Shown: positions 10,699 through 23,229 of the stretch, in pieces
Numbering within the stretch: position 1 is the stretch's first letter
How the letters are laid out: each line of letters starts with the position of its first letter
NCBI RefSeq assembly: GCF_963678635.1
Contig: NC_087063.1
Span: 11,570,368 to 11,634,367 of the forward strand
DNA from: Symsagittifera roscoffensis
Lineage: Eukaryota > Xenacoelomorpha > Acoela > Convolutidae
Direction: 5' to 3'
Length of the DNA: 64,000 bases
The notes under the pieces: model-generated
Database searches by the model: none
The model's input: only the letters and a program-made list of their open reading frames with translations
Told to the model about the DNA's origin: nothing
Program-made: the position numbers and the translations under genes

Positions 10699-13600
10699 GT
10701 GATCTATAATGGATCGAAATCTTTCACATTGATTGTTTTCCTTCGAGTCTTAGCCGATATTAGTTCAGTTTTGTCTCAGCTCTATAAGTTTTAGCTTTTC
10801 AGAAATGTCTAAATTGGCGGTGTAGTGACTAGCATAAAAGTTTCAAAACTGAAATTGTATCGACTAAGTTTTAAGGAAATTTCAACTTCAGATGATTAAA
10901 AACATATCAAAGCAATGCGACGTCAAATGCGATGCATAATTATTTCAAATCATACAGCAGCAAATTTTGAAATTACTGACCTAAAAAAGTTGAAATTTTT
11001 TTTTAATCAAATAAATCGACGCCCCTCGAACCCAGATCCCCTCATTGAAAAAGTTCCTGCGCACACCACTGTTTTCATAGTTTTCCAGGATCATAGTCCG
11101 TGCTAGGTAAATACGACGACAGTGCTGGGTAAATAGGACGATGTTACTACATGTAAAATGAGCAGGTCGAATTTAAACGGTTTAATTTCTCAGAAATACC
11201 ATGTGGAGAATTGCGTGTAACGTCGTCTCAAAGTCACATTAGAAACGGTTGCCGTCTTAACGGCTGTCGTCTTATTTGCCGGTCGCCATCATAGTCCTAT
11301 ATATAATGATATTCTGATCTTAACTTCGTGTTTGCAACATTTGCTATTGTCAATTTCTGAGAAGTACGAATTTTAATTTGAACGGATTATTATCGTGTTT
11401 CTGAGAAATAGTTATTTTCTGAAATAGTGGTTGATGCGTGTTTAATTGTTAAAATTTCCGTTTTGTATTTTTAAGAAAATTTTTTAAGACAATTATTTCG
11501 CGTTTTGTATTTCTCAGAAAAGTAATTTAAATGGTTCGTTATGTAAAAACGGTGGCCAGTCAATAAGCAGAATGGTCCAAGAGCAAAAAAATAGTAACTT
11601 ATATAAGCTGATTGGTAAGTTAAGTATAATGATAGTCAATATTACCGAAGAAACTAATTTTTTGTGCATAATTTGAGTAATTTCATCGAGATTTTTTCAA
11701 TTAAAAAACTTGATGAAATTATACATTTGATAAATAATTTATAAATTTTAAGCTGAAACAGCAATTAACTAATCAATATGCGCCGGTCAGTCATTTCAAA
11801 ATTTTTCCTCCAGCGTAATTAACCTGCCTCATTTCCAAATACTTATTTGATACTTTAATTATGAGCATCAAAGCCACTTAATTAAAAAATGTTGAGGAAC
11901 TCTTTTTACATTAAGGACCCGGTTAGTTTCTTCGGACTCCTCTTTCACATTTATAACTTTGACAATTGCTTAGTTTGTTCAGTAACATGTATGACGCCGC
12001 GCTCGGGGAACTTAAGACAAGTCGCATTAATTGAAATGGGCAGTTGTTTTATCTTCTGCGAATTTGAGGTCAATTACTCATGAGTTATTGTTCCGACTTT
12101 CGAAGAAAACGGAATATTTATGCTCGATGTGGTTTTTTTATTCAGTCAATTTTCGGCGATCGAAATAACAGTTTTTAACAAATAATTTTTATATCCCATT
12201 TATGATAACGACTTGCTGAAATCAAATGTAAAAAGATATTTTAACTACGATCATTTTTTGAAAAGTTCTGGATGTTGACAATTACCAATTTGGCCATGCT
12301 CTGGATTAATTTCTGTGCGATTGGAATGTTTTATTCATACTATTGAAAGCGTAACGCAGCTTTTAGATTATATGAAAGTCTTAATGCGCTATGAACGCAA
12401 CGTTTTAACTTTTCCATCAAGCACAACGTTTAAGAATCGTTAGATCAGAATGTTTAAAATTAATTCAGAGCAACCATCGAGCTCAATGTTTGAGAGGCAT
12501 TCAGGCAAGAATTTTCTAGATCTTTTAATCATTCAAGAGTATTTAAACAAGTTTCCCGATCCAACAACTCGATTCAGCTTCGAGGCTAGACAGTAGTTGC
12601 ACGATTTTACCAAAGAAAAATGTTTGCAGATTCATCTGTTTGCAGATTCATTTTAGTCTGATCAAAATCAACTAAAAATAGCAACCTCCACGCTTAGAAA
12701 AATTATTTTTTAGCAAACCGATTCGCGCTATGAAATAACTTGAAATATTACTTGATTGGCTTGCTAAAAAATATAAAATTTTCGATTCAGTCTTTGAAAC
12801 AAGTTGAAAATTTTTATCAAAATTTCATCGGTTCAATGAATCCAATAGAAAAACTTGAACATTCCCTGCCGATTCTCTTCACGACATAATTTGAAATAGT
12901 TCAGAAACTCATACCTGAATACGTTGCTTAGTAAATTTGTTTCGAAGTTTTATAGCTGAAACAGTGTAGAAAAACTTTCCCGGACTGAATCGTTCTTTGA
13001 CTTTTAAAATTTTTGAAATAGCTTGATAACAAACGATAGCATTTGCCTTGAATAGCTTGATAAGAGCAACAAATAATGCTTGGCGAGCCGATTAATCATC
13101 GGAGACAGGCTTGTAAGTATTATTCATGCCTGGCGATTTATCCCGCACAGCAAAATCGTTCCAAAATGAATTGAGGCTATAGCTAATCGATCGTATCAAT
13201 TTCATACGTCTCAAATTTTCACACTTGATCTTTGATGTACTGTCCAAAGTTTATAGATTTTCAGTATTTTATTTTCTTTCCTACAAGCTATTCGATATGG
13301 ATTAAGGGGGCATAGTCGGAACATTCAGGGCTTTGCCCTGATATACGAGCAGCCTTGTTTGGACTGAGTAGTCGGAATGATGTTTGCCACTGTGTAAAAT
13401 TTTACTTTCGGTCTTACTGTATTGCCCCGCTTTCTCTTTGTTTTGCTATTTAGTTTTTACAGCTTGATCTTTTCTTTAATCATTGTAAAACCTTAATTAG
13501 AAAATTATTTTTGGCAGACGTGAACACTTTTTTCAGCACTCGTGTTCTTCGGCTCTCGGAAATGTTATTGATCGTCATCTAATCTGGAGAGTCTTAGGAT

Positions 13601-13997
13601 AATCAATGGCTGAAACAAGGTTTTTCACCCTTAAATGATTATGTACACAAGTTTCATTTGCAATTATTTTGTTACTGCGAAATTTGATGCAACAATAATA
13701 CAACCGAATTGTTTCTTTTCCAAAGCATTTTGTTCAAAATAATGTATACCATTTATCATATTGAAGTGTGACGTAAAGGCAATAGAATTTATTTATAGAG
13801 TGACGCCATAAACATGAGAACCAAGTTTGAGCTATACTGTCATACCAGACATTAAATTACAGCATAATGATTCTTTGCAGTGAAAACTGAGCTCAGTACT
13901 ACTTCATACTGAACATAATTTTCTTCTACTTTATTTTTCTGTTCAATTTTTTGTTTAATCTTACGCACGTTTGTTTTTTCAGTTTTTAGACAGAACA
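10699..13997. other. Intergenic and upstream region of the NBR1-like gene
   Basis: AT-rich with no supported coding exon. It contains dispersed repeat pieces: 11100-11530 shares GTGCTAGGTAAATA and TTTCTCAGAAA blocks with the NBR1 intron near 14560-14670; 12070-12180 resembles 62320-62400; 13300-13370 carries the GTCGGAACATTCAGGG hairpin repeat also found at 62.1 and 62.8 kb. A splice acceptor (pyrimidine tract ending TTTTTTCAG at 13982) lies just before the NBR1 start codon, so a 5' non-coding exon should lie somewhere in this stretch. I cannot place it. Confidence 0.6.
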
Positions 13998-16806
13998 ATG
14001 GACGTGGTTTACCAATTTGATGTTGTGATGAGGCAATTGACTTATGGTGGTGACGCTGCTGTCAATGGAAAAATCAGAAACGAGACTTTCAACAGAATCC
14101 TATACAAGAATCCGCCGAAAGAAAGTTTGCCGGTTAAGCCCGGAACAGCAGCAGATTCCATTCCCTATCCTGGACTCGGAAACCTAATGAGGCTTTTGAG
14201 GAAGATATACTCGGTTAATTTGAAATTGAGTGCATTTTTGTACTACGAAGACCAAGAAGGCGACCTTGTGCGTCTGTCGAGTGAAAGGGAATGGAGAGAA
14301 GTTATCAAAAATTCTCTGAGGGTATGATTTTTAAAAATTAACGAACTGCTATTGCCAGCCCCATTTCGAAACACCCACGTCATATATTTTACTATAATAA
14401 ATCAGATATAGAGTTTAACAGTTTTCAATTACCGATTGGGTTATAACTACCGAGCGCTCTCTAACAGATTTCAATTACCGATTGGGTTATAAATACCGAG
14501 CTCTCTCAAAACACTTTTAAGGCCCTATTGTAATACTAATAATGCATTGTTTGCAGGGTGCTAGGTAAATAAGACGTCAGGACATTAAAACGACAAGACA
14601 TTTAGACGACAAATTAGTTTTTGAACATGTAAATTGAACTGTTCGATATGAAGCGAAATCTATTTCTCAGAAAAACAAGGTTGAGAATTGTGTGTGTTCT
14701 GTTTTTTTTTCTGCGCGTTTCCCCCTTGTTTTGCAAACGATTGCACTTGTCTTTGACTGATTTCATTTTTGTGAGTTCATTTCTTTCCCACTATATTGCA
14801 GTTCTCTTTAGATTGTTTTCGTGGAAAAGGAGCAAAACGCGCAGGTGAATTTGCTCTTCTCGCCGAAGCACCACTACAAACCCAATCTACATGGCAAGGT
14901 TGACTTCTCTCTACTCGATTTCGCTGCTGCCATTTACAAGGTTGACGAGAAACAAATGCTAGAGCCCTCTTCTCAGAAGGCAAAAGCGGATTCGACCCAA
15001 GATGAAAATAAGGAACCAGAGTCTACGTCAGAGCAGGAGCAGAAAGAGCAAGAAAAGCCGTTGTCTGAGGATAGCAAAAAGGAAGAAAATGAAGTTTGCT
15101 TGAAAGTTACTGAACAATTGGCTGCTTTTACAACCGATTCCTCTTCAACTGGTACCGGTGAAAGTGAGTCACGATGTCACAAAAGTTCTCAGAGTTCAGT
15201 CACGGAAGCGACTGTTACCTCCTCTCAAACTGACTCTGTTGAAATGAAAGATACATTCGCACAGGCTAAAAAGGAGACCGCCGATAAACCGACAGTTTGC
15301 CAGTTGATAACTGAAGCTACTATTCCTGTGCAAAACGGGATTTTGAATCGCGAGGAACTGATTGAGTTTGTGAGAGAGCAACTGCCCGGATTGGTTGACC
15401 AATATCTTGAACAATGCAAAAGGATCTCCATGGGTGTTGTTGGTACTTCCGCACAGACAGATTCTGCAACTACTGCGAGCGAGGAAATTCAGACCGAAAA
15501 AGAATCTTCGGAATCGATTGAAGAAGACGTAAACGCAGATCAAACACAAGAAACAGTATCGGAAGAAAGCATCAACGAGGAAACGCGACCAGCTGTCTGC
15601 TCTGAAATTGACGCAGAACCTCGTCAAAATAATGAGCTGGCTCAATATTTTTACACTGTATTGTTTCACGAAAATAAGTCAGCTGAGGTCCGTGTAATTC
15701 CAGGAGTTGAGGTCCAGAAAAGATGGTTTGTTTATAACTCTGGAAACTCCAAGTGGCCCATGAAAGTCCAAGTTCACCTCGAGAATTTCACTGAGTTGTT
15801 CCAGGTCGTAAGAAGTAAAGTTCCGAGTCTGAATGTTCGACAAGTTGAAAGTATTGGCGTGGAGTTTGTCGCACCGAGCACCTGTGGAGTCTACGAGTTG
15901 AGATTCGTCTTGAAATCGCCTGAAGAAAATGAGGATTTCACTGATAACCATCCCTTGGTTTGTACTGTAAATGTTATTGACGACCCTTTCAAGTTTGCCG
16001 AGGAGAGTAATAACGTGGCTGAAAATGAAAATAATTACACTGAAAAGGCTCCAGAAGTTCCTCAAGATGAGCAAGAGGGCGAATTCGACCAGGATTACGA
16101 TGACGACGTGACTTCAACATGCGACGATGAAACCATTTACGATTCCTCGGACGACTGTGAACAAGTTGAGGACTTCACTTTCATTCCGCTTCCAGACTGC
16201 TTCGATCTAAACCGAGTGCCGGCATTGCAAAGCAGCTTTCTGCATCAAAAGGCCGAATCGGAAACCTCGACCGCAAAACAAGAGTATGTTAACGCTCTGG
16301 GAGATTTGTGTAAGGATAACGAAGAGTACTCGAATGTTGGCTCCGAAACTGGATCAATCGGAGATGCCGAAAATTCCGAAGATGATTATGTAGTTCACGA
16401 TGACGAGAATGCAAATGATACGTCGCTCGAGCTGACAAGTATTAACACTGTGGTTTTGAATGAAATTCACGAAGACACGGAGCGAGCTGTAAGACCAAGG
16501 TCAGAGGAGTTCCGTGAAGATGATCATGATGGATCGGATCAAGAAGATACGGAACACCCGGAAAATGCAACCGAAGCCAACGGAAGTTCCGACGAGAATG
16601 ACGACTTGGAGTCGTCGGGTGATATTCCCGAGTCGCCAAAAGGAACCATTCGAGTTTCAGCGAGCGAGGAACGATCATTGTTGGACCGACTGACGAAACT
16701 CGGCTTCGGTGATCGTGAAATGAACCGACAGTTGTTGATCAAACACGAGTATAATCTTCAGTCCGTCGTGAAAGATTTGATCAACTCTTTCGAACCACTG
16801 CGATAA
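13998..16806 (+). CDS. NBR1-like selective autophagy receptor (2 coding exons)
   Basis: Coding exons 13998-14321 and 14812-16806 join in phase 0 (donor GTATGA, acceptor CTCTTTAG), giving about 772 residues. An upstream AG at 14801 is excluded because it would leave an in-frame TAG. Residues 1-108 form a PB1 domain with an acidic cluster (EDQEGDLVRL, then SEREWRE). Residues about 380-503 match the NBR1-specific FW (four-tryptophan) domain, with a W-F-x-Y-N-S-G-N segment. F563-T-F-I566, preceded by acidic residues, fits an LC3-interacting motif. Residues about 730-771 are a UBA domain ending the protein. PB1+FW+UBA order identifies an NBR1-type cargo receptor, which links ubiquitinated cargo to autophagosomes. 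I find no cysteine-rich ZZ zinc finger between PB1 and FW, unlike typical NBR1. The intervening region is acidic and probably disordered. Confidence 0.9.
14417..14509 (+). repeat. 46-bp tandem duplication in NBR1-like intron
   Basis: Two copies starting at 14417 and 14463 share TTCAATTACCGATTGGGTTA and differ at a few positions. They lie within the 490-bp intron and have no visible effect on splicing signals. Confidence 0.85.
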
Positions 16807-16971
16807 ACTTGAATTGGATTTCGGAGCGGGATGATCTATTGGACTAATTTTAAAATACCGAATCTTAGTTATATTTTAATGTTAACCAAATTTGAACCAC
16901 TTAACCCGTAGTTGATACATTGGAAGTTAGTTTCATGCGTCATAACTATAGAAGAAATGCGTACTTGAATT

Positions 16972-16977
16972 AATAAA
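16972..16977 (+). promoter_or_regulatory. Poly(A) signal of the NBR1-like gene
   Basis: AATAAA lies 166 bp after the stop codon on the same strand and is the first canonical signal downstream. Confidence 0.6.
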
Positions 16978-16989
16978 GTCTACTGCTCT

Positions 16990-19655
16990 GTTGTTAGGTT
17001 CCTATGCAAGTAGATGTTATGAAATCGAGGAAATTGTAGGAACCTAACCGCTAAATTAGATTGTAATTATTGAGAAATGGACGCAATTTTAATTGAAATT
17101 TTTATTTCTTAACGTTTTAAGTTGCAATAAGGTTTTTTAAAGCCTGGAATAATGGTTTTTAAGGTGGAATATTTAACTTGTCCAGCGCAAATACTGTGTA
17201 GAATTTGCGCAATATTGAGCAGGTTTTTGAGCATTACTCTGACCATTTCTCGCCCGTAGTAGTCACACAAGCGCACAGTGAATATATGTCGCGAAGCAAC
17301 TTACTTAGAAAGTCAACGATTTTTCAATGTTGTAAAGTCAGTAGACAAATTAAATATCTTGATCTAGATCGGGTGAAAATATGAGGATCTACTTAACAAT
17401 CCCCATCTTTTTTGCATCTAACTTATTATACAGGGCGGAACTCGTCTTTTCTCGAGCGAGGAGGGTTTGGAGAAAGTTTTCGGAATCATTATTTTTTTTA
17501 GGTAGACCAATCTGATTTTCCGAGCTCTTCGAAAACACCGAAAAGACCCTTTTTTTCGCCTGGCCTTGAAATTTTGCGTCTGAAGCCAATTTATTATGTA
17601 AATAGTCAAAATTGACGGTTTTGAGCATTTGCTAAATTTCCGACCGAAAAAATCATAGGTGTGCGCTCCCCCCTCAAAATTAGGATACATTACCAGTTGA
17701 TAAAAATGTCGGAAATATATAAGGGTCCCTCGTCGAAATTATTCTTAAATAAAATATAGTTAAAAATTGTACCAAAGGAGAGTCAGCCTTTGGAATCCAT
17801 GAAGAGAGGGCATCCGGATTCCGCGCTCCCACAATTCCGCTCCTCCTAGTCCTAACATTTACTCAATTTGTAATGTCTATTATTATTCGCTTGCGATTTG
17901 CAATCGTTATCAAATCGGACCGAAGACTTTTTTCAAGTTTGACTTGTTAAACAAAATAATTTATATGATATAAATGATATCGTCCACAACAGACATAATT
18001 TGAGCATGTCTGAATATCAAAGTAATTTTTTTTTGGTTTTTTCGTTTTCTTAATATGGGTACAGTCGATGCAGTTACTGTTTTGGCTGCATATGTGCCTT
18101 GTGTTTACGTTAAGAAGTGCAACTTAATTTTTGTCGAATCCAAAAATGGTAGATTTTGGCACAGGTCGGTCGGTTTTTTTCCTTATATTTTTTCCTATCA
18201 ATTTTTGTTGGTTTTGTAACGATTGAACTCTAACGAGGAGTTTTTGAAAAATCTAAATCACCCTCTTAAGCCCGTCTGATTGACATTAGTAGAAGTAATG
18301 GACACAATTTTTTGCGGAACTTCTGTTGCATTTTTTTGAAAACCTACTAAAACTTGTCGATTTATGAGCTCAAAATTATTATGCATTCGATAATTCTTCC
18401 AGCAATTAGCATTTTATTGTCGGCCTGCTACCGATACGTTAGTTTGGTTTCGATGCAAATCGGTTCGAATTTTTTGCGTTTTCGTCCAATTTCGATCTAT
18501 TTTTGGCTATTATTTAGGCTATTATAGGTCTCATACTGACACAAAAAGCCTTAGTTAAAGCGTTCAAAATTGATTTTTGACTCCTTATTTAAAGCTTCGT
18601 TGGCAGTAGAAAGTTTTTTTGAATCAAAAAAAGATGTGGAAAGATGTTTTTGTGTTCAATTTTCGAAAACTGGTGTCGAGTATCAGTAAATTACTTATGT
18701 TTTAAGCTTTCGTTTGATTCTTCACCATGCACAAAAAAAAACACCAAATTGAAATGAAACAAGAAAAATGGTTTTTCAAAGTCAACTCTTGTTTAATTTA
18801 AAGTTTGATTTAATTCAATGATAGGTGACAAGAAGTTGTTGAATTGTAATAATTTGTCCCCTGCGATATGTCCCCCTAACTATCTTGCGCCTTACCTCCG
18901 TAGTAGGGGATGTTGATATCATCGATTTTGACGTAGCCTGTCCTTCTTGATCGATGTGGGGTTCCAACCAAATTGGTTCTGATTGGTGCTGCAAGAATTG
19001 TTTTTACACGCGGAGGTGTTTTGTGACCCGAGACTTTTTTTGGAACGCTTTAATAATTTCAATAGCTAATGTATTATTAAACTTGCACCATCAAGTGTTT
19101 TGTAGTCGGGAACTAGACGTTTTCCCCGTAAACAACGCTTACAATTTCTGCATTCTCTTTATAAATCTTTTAATTATTGGACTACATCTTCTTCCTGGTT
19201 CCTTCCCACTTAACTAGGGGGTAGCGACTTCGTCTTTGAACTGTAAGATTTGGGGCTGCGAGTTTCGGCTGGAAGTTGTTTTTTTCAGTATTCGAAAAGG
19301 ACAAGAATTCGAAATTTACAATTTTTTCAATAAAAAGTCTGTGTTAACTTGCGTTCATTGACTCTTTTCCAGCTGCCTGTTGGCTAAGTTTTCATATTCA
19401 AATGACTGGATGTTTGCCTAGAATGAACATCTATCGAGACATACGAAAGTTTTGGCAGTCCTTCTTTTTTCCAAAATTTTTCATTTTTTTTGTGTTTGTC
19501 TTGTATCGCAAGTGGTGCGAAGCTCCGCTTCACCTCTGTGTAAGGAACAAGTTACGAAATGACGGAAAGCACTCCAATAATTAGCACCATTTTGTAAGAC
19601 TTTTCTTGTGACTTCTCCAAAATTTTCTTCATAATTCCGCCGTAGAGTTGCTTGC
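16990..19655. other. Intergenic AT-rich DNA
   Basis: No gene supported. Contains one copy of the dispersed CGGG...CCCGTAAACAAC motif (about 19102-19136) and many T/A tracts. Short open frames here lack codon structure or recognisable domains. Confidence 0.55.
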
Positions 19656-19862
19656 CGGAAGAATGACTTTTCTCGGGTTAACAACTTGTTTATAAAAATT
19701 AACTGACTAGTTTGTGCTCCTGGGTTGCTTACATGCTCAACTACTGAGCAAGCGTTATGAAACCGGAAGAATGACTTTTCTCGGGTTAACAACTTGTTTA
19801 TAAAAATTAACTGAATAGTTCGTGCTCCTGTGTTGCTTACATGCTCAACTACTGAAAACACA
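19656..19862 (+). repeat. 107-bp tandem duplication
   Basis: Two near-identical copies begin CCGGAAGAATGACTTTTCTC at 19656 and 19763; the second is slightly truncated. An open frame on the minus strand crosses both but only mirrors the duplication. Confidence 0.9.
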
Positions 19863-20260
19863 AGTTCAACTGCTGGCTACTAATGGTACTAGATATTGGT
19901 AAATTCCCCATCTAGATTTCTAACCTTGGTATGAATAATTTTAGAAAAAAGATTTTTTTGCTGATGATTTTTTCGGCTTCATGGTTGCCGAGTTAAGTTC
20001 TGTCTGTTTAACCGATTTGTGTATTATAACTTGCATATACTAGATATATAGCAGCCGTTGACCCTATGTTGGCGTGCAGCTCAGCTTAGCCACTGTGTTC
20101 TATAGATTTTTGGAGACTCATGATTAACTTGTCTTGATATCAATTTTATTTGCAAGCCAGTTAAAAGATGGGAGGATTGAGCCATTTTTTGAATCAAAAG
20201 TTAAACTTAATAAGACACATTTTTCATTTTTATAATTTTTCCGAGAAACGTTGGCTTTGA

Positions 20261-20340
20261 ACTTCAATAAAAAGATGCTTATTTTTAGCTGCCTCTTAGT
20301 ACTTCAATAAAAGGATGCTTATTTTTAGCTGCCTCTTAGT
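20261..20340 (+). repeat. 40-bp tandem duplication
   Basis: Two copies starting ACTTCAATAAAA at 20261 and 20301 differ at one base. This indicates a very recent slippage or duplication event. Confidence 0.95.
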
Positions 20341-20731
20341 AATTAAAAATCTGCAGTTTTAGCAATTGTCTGTTTTTTATATAGAAAACGCGCCCTGTTG
20401 TTGTGGTAGCTACGCGGGATTTTGTGAAATTAGCTTTATTTTGATTTGGTTCGAGGTTGCTATCGTTTTCCAGCACTTTACCTCCGTAAGATGAAGGTTG
20501 ATTGGATTTTTCGCTAGTCCCTGCTCAGTGCCCTTGTATCCGGCAAAATAGTTGGGGTATGCCATTTGTGTATTTAAATGAATACCGTTTAAGCTCTGGA
20601 CTCGTTTACTTATTGCTGATTCATATTTTGAATTCAGCTCTTCGTCGTTGTCGATTTGTGCTGTTTAGAAGTCAGCATCTTCGTCGTAAGTTGACTGAGA
20701 TTTGATTTTTAAAGGGAGTTCAGCTCTCCCG

Positions 20732-23215
20732 CTACCTCAGAATATGAAGTCTGAGGAACTCAGTAACTTCGATGAGACGAAGCCGGAGGTCTTCAGTAGT
20801 CAAGCCAGTCGGGTCTCGGGCGCAGTTAAATAAATGATGAACGTCGCGAAGTTGACCAAACCGTATGCGCGCTATCCGTGGTAATTCAAATTCACTGTCA
20901 GATATTTGAGGCGGTACACGTTCCAATAGCTTTGAGGGTTTGTGGTAATTTTTAACCTCGTTGTGATGGATAACCTTCAGATCTTTCCGATGGTTTTTAC
21001 GACCAATCAAGCCCTCTTTCAGATGTTGTTGGATTTCAGCACCGTAGGTGGTGCTCAGTGTCAGTTAGATGAGTTGTTCAATTGGATGTTGGATTCTCTG
21101 ATAGTCGGAGCGGTGACTCTGGTGGAATCCTACTAGAAATTGTTTTGCCAGCATATCTGTGGGCGTCTTTACAGGCAAGACTTTTGTTTCCCTGTGAGGG
21201 TCATCAATTTTTGACATCTTCACACAACCAGCTAGTGTTCTGAGGTTGATGTTTTGTTGAAATTGGAGGTTGTTCTAGTTTGTATTACTTATTGATGGAG
21301 ACTAGATTGGTGCTCCATAGTTAAGCACACTGCGCATGATGGCCTTGTGTGTCACTGTCAGTATTTCTTTCGAACAACTCCAGTCATTGCTGGACAACTT
21401 TTTTGATGACATTAATCCGCTTTTGTAATTTGTCAGTGATGGTTTTGACGTGTTCATTGAAACTAAGTAGGCCGTCAAAGACCTCGCCCAGCCGTTTGGG
21501 TTTTGATTTAAGCGGAATAGGAAGGTTTATTTCATGCTTGGTGTAAAAGGATAGTGCCTTTGTCCAAGTTGTAAAGATGGTTGAAAATGACTTGTCGCCT
21601 GAGAGTTGCAAATTTCTATTAGTGTGCCAGCTGTGCAGTTCTCCAAGGTGTGGTTTGATTTGGCTCTGTAGCTCAACTACCTTCGCATTTGAAGTCATCA
21701 GAATTATGTCATCAGTATTTGTAACAATTGAAAGCCGATCTGGCGGCAAGAGGAGCTTGCTCATGTAGATAGTAAAGAGCATGTGTGATAATACTCCTCC
21801 TTGTAGTACTTCTGGTTTGACTTTTCGAAGTTTCGACTTTTTTTCCGATAGTCATCATAAGTGAACCGACCCTGTGAGTATGATGTTTTCCAGCGTATGG
21901 TGCCGTTGGGCACACATCCGCTTTCAAAACATCATTGAATAGTATCATTGAGTTCGATCGTATCAAAGGCGGTGGTGAGTTCCACGGATACTGAAAGGGT
22001 ATGATCACATGGTTTGTGTTTGTTGAGATCTAGCTTGATATTAGTAATGATGTTCACAGCTGTTGTACATGAATGTTCAGCTCTTGAGCCATGTTAGTGT
22101 TCTGCTAGAAAATCGAAAAAATCTTCAGCAGTAGCCTTTAGATCTCCTTATCACTTGGGGAAAGCAGTGCGATCGGTCGGAAACGACCGTTTTACCTGGC
22201 TTTTGCAGCGGAATAATCCTTCATACTTTCCAGACTTTTGGAACGGTAGCTGTTTGTGCCGATGTATTAATGAACTCTGTTAGGTACTGTTTGGCAATTA
22301 AGCCTAGATAGTGCAAGTGAATGTGCTCAAATATGGTCCGGGCTGAGCGCCTTACTTTTCTTTGAATCTTTATTCGCCATGGCAACAGTGAGGGTATTGA
22401 ACACCCTATCTTCATTTTTTAAACTCCTCCCAGTTCTTAGCTCGTGGCAACGCTCTCAAGTAATTGATATGGAGTGTGGGCTGAACTGCTGATTACGTTT
22501 CTTGGCACATTTTTGTCGTCAAAAATGGGTAAGTTTCTTTCCTCATCAAAGTAAATGGCTTGATTGGGCGCGCAAAGTTTGCTGTTTGTCGACAGATATT
22601 TCATGGTACTCCAAAGCTTGCTGGTATTACCTTTGTGTGTCAGGCCTTTTTTTTGATTTCAGGGATAAGTGGGTCTCCGGGGGTTGAATCTTTGAGGGAG
22701 TCTCTGCTTTCGGGTAGCTCCTTAGACTCTTGGGTAAATTCGGTATTGCCATTTTGATGCATCCTTGAGGTATGAATTTCCGGCTTCTTTACAGGTTTTC
22801 GAAAAAAATTTCTCAGCTTTGTAGACGTCATTTGGCTGAGAAGGTTCAGCTAGATTATCACCAATTGAGTGTGAAAACCCGTCCCAGTCAGTCTTGCGGA
22901 CGTTTCTAAATGTACATTGGGAAGCCTCAGTAGGTTCAATGTCGCATTCAACGCTGAGAGTAGTTTGTGTGTGGTCAGATCCAAGTGCTTGATGTGTTAA
23001 CCACCCAATACTTTAGGTTATACTTGAACTGGTCATACTTATGATCAGAGAGCTTTTACACAGATTCGTCACTCTGGTGTGTGCTTTCTCATCCAGGAAG
23101 ACTTGGTCTGAATTGTTTATTTCTGTGGCTAGTTTGATGCCTCTGGCAGCTGTGATGGAACTGGAATACCATACCGGGTTAGGGCATTTAAGTCTCCAAC
23201 AAATATACATTCATC
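20732..23215 (-). mobile_element. Dead Jockey-like LINE (endonuclease and RT fragments)
   Basis: Read on the minus strand the order is right for a non-LTR retrotransposon. Near 23210-23050 is an endonuclease segment with VGDLNA and an RG-x-x-L-A-x-E-I-N-N-S-D stretch. At 22415-22220 is the start of the RT domain (HYLGLIAKQYLTEFIN). At 21782-21384 are the RT palm and thumb (IYMSKLL, TNTDDI in place of the catalytic YADD, then LHSWHTNRNLQLS). At 21010-20732 is the C-terminal tail (HLFNC...LTTEDL...VTEFL). Frames shift between these pieces, the catalytic Y and A are lost and a C-terminal segment is deleted, so the copy cannot encode an enzyme. Confidence 0.85.
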
Positions 23216-23229
23216 TTGAGTGAGTAGGT

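Noticed and set aside
15196-16742. Minus-strand frames of up to 157 codons inside the NBR1-like exon
   Set aside because: They are antisense to a well-supported coding exon and have no recognisable domain.
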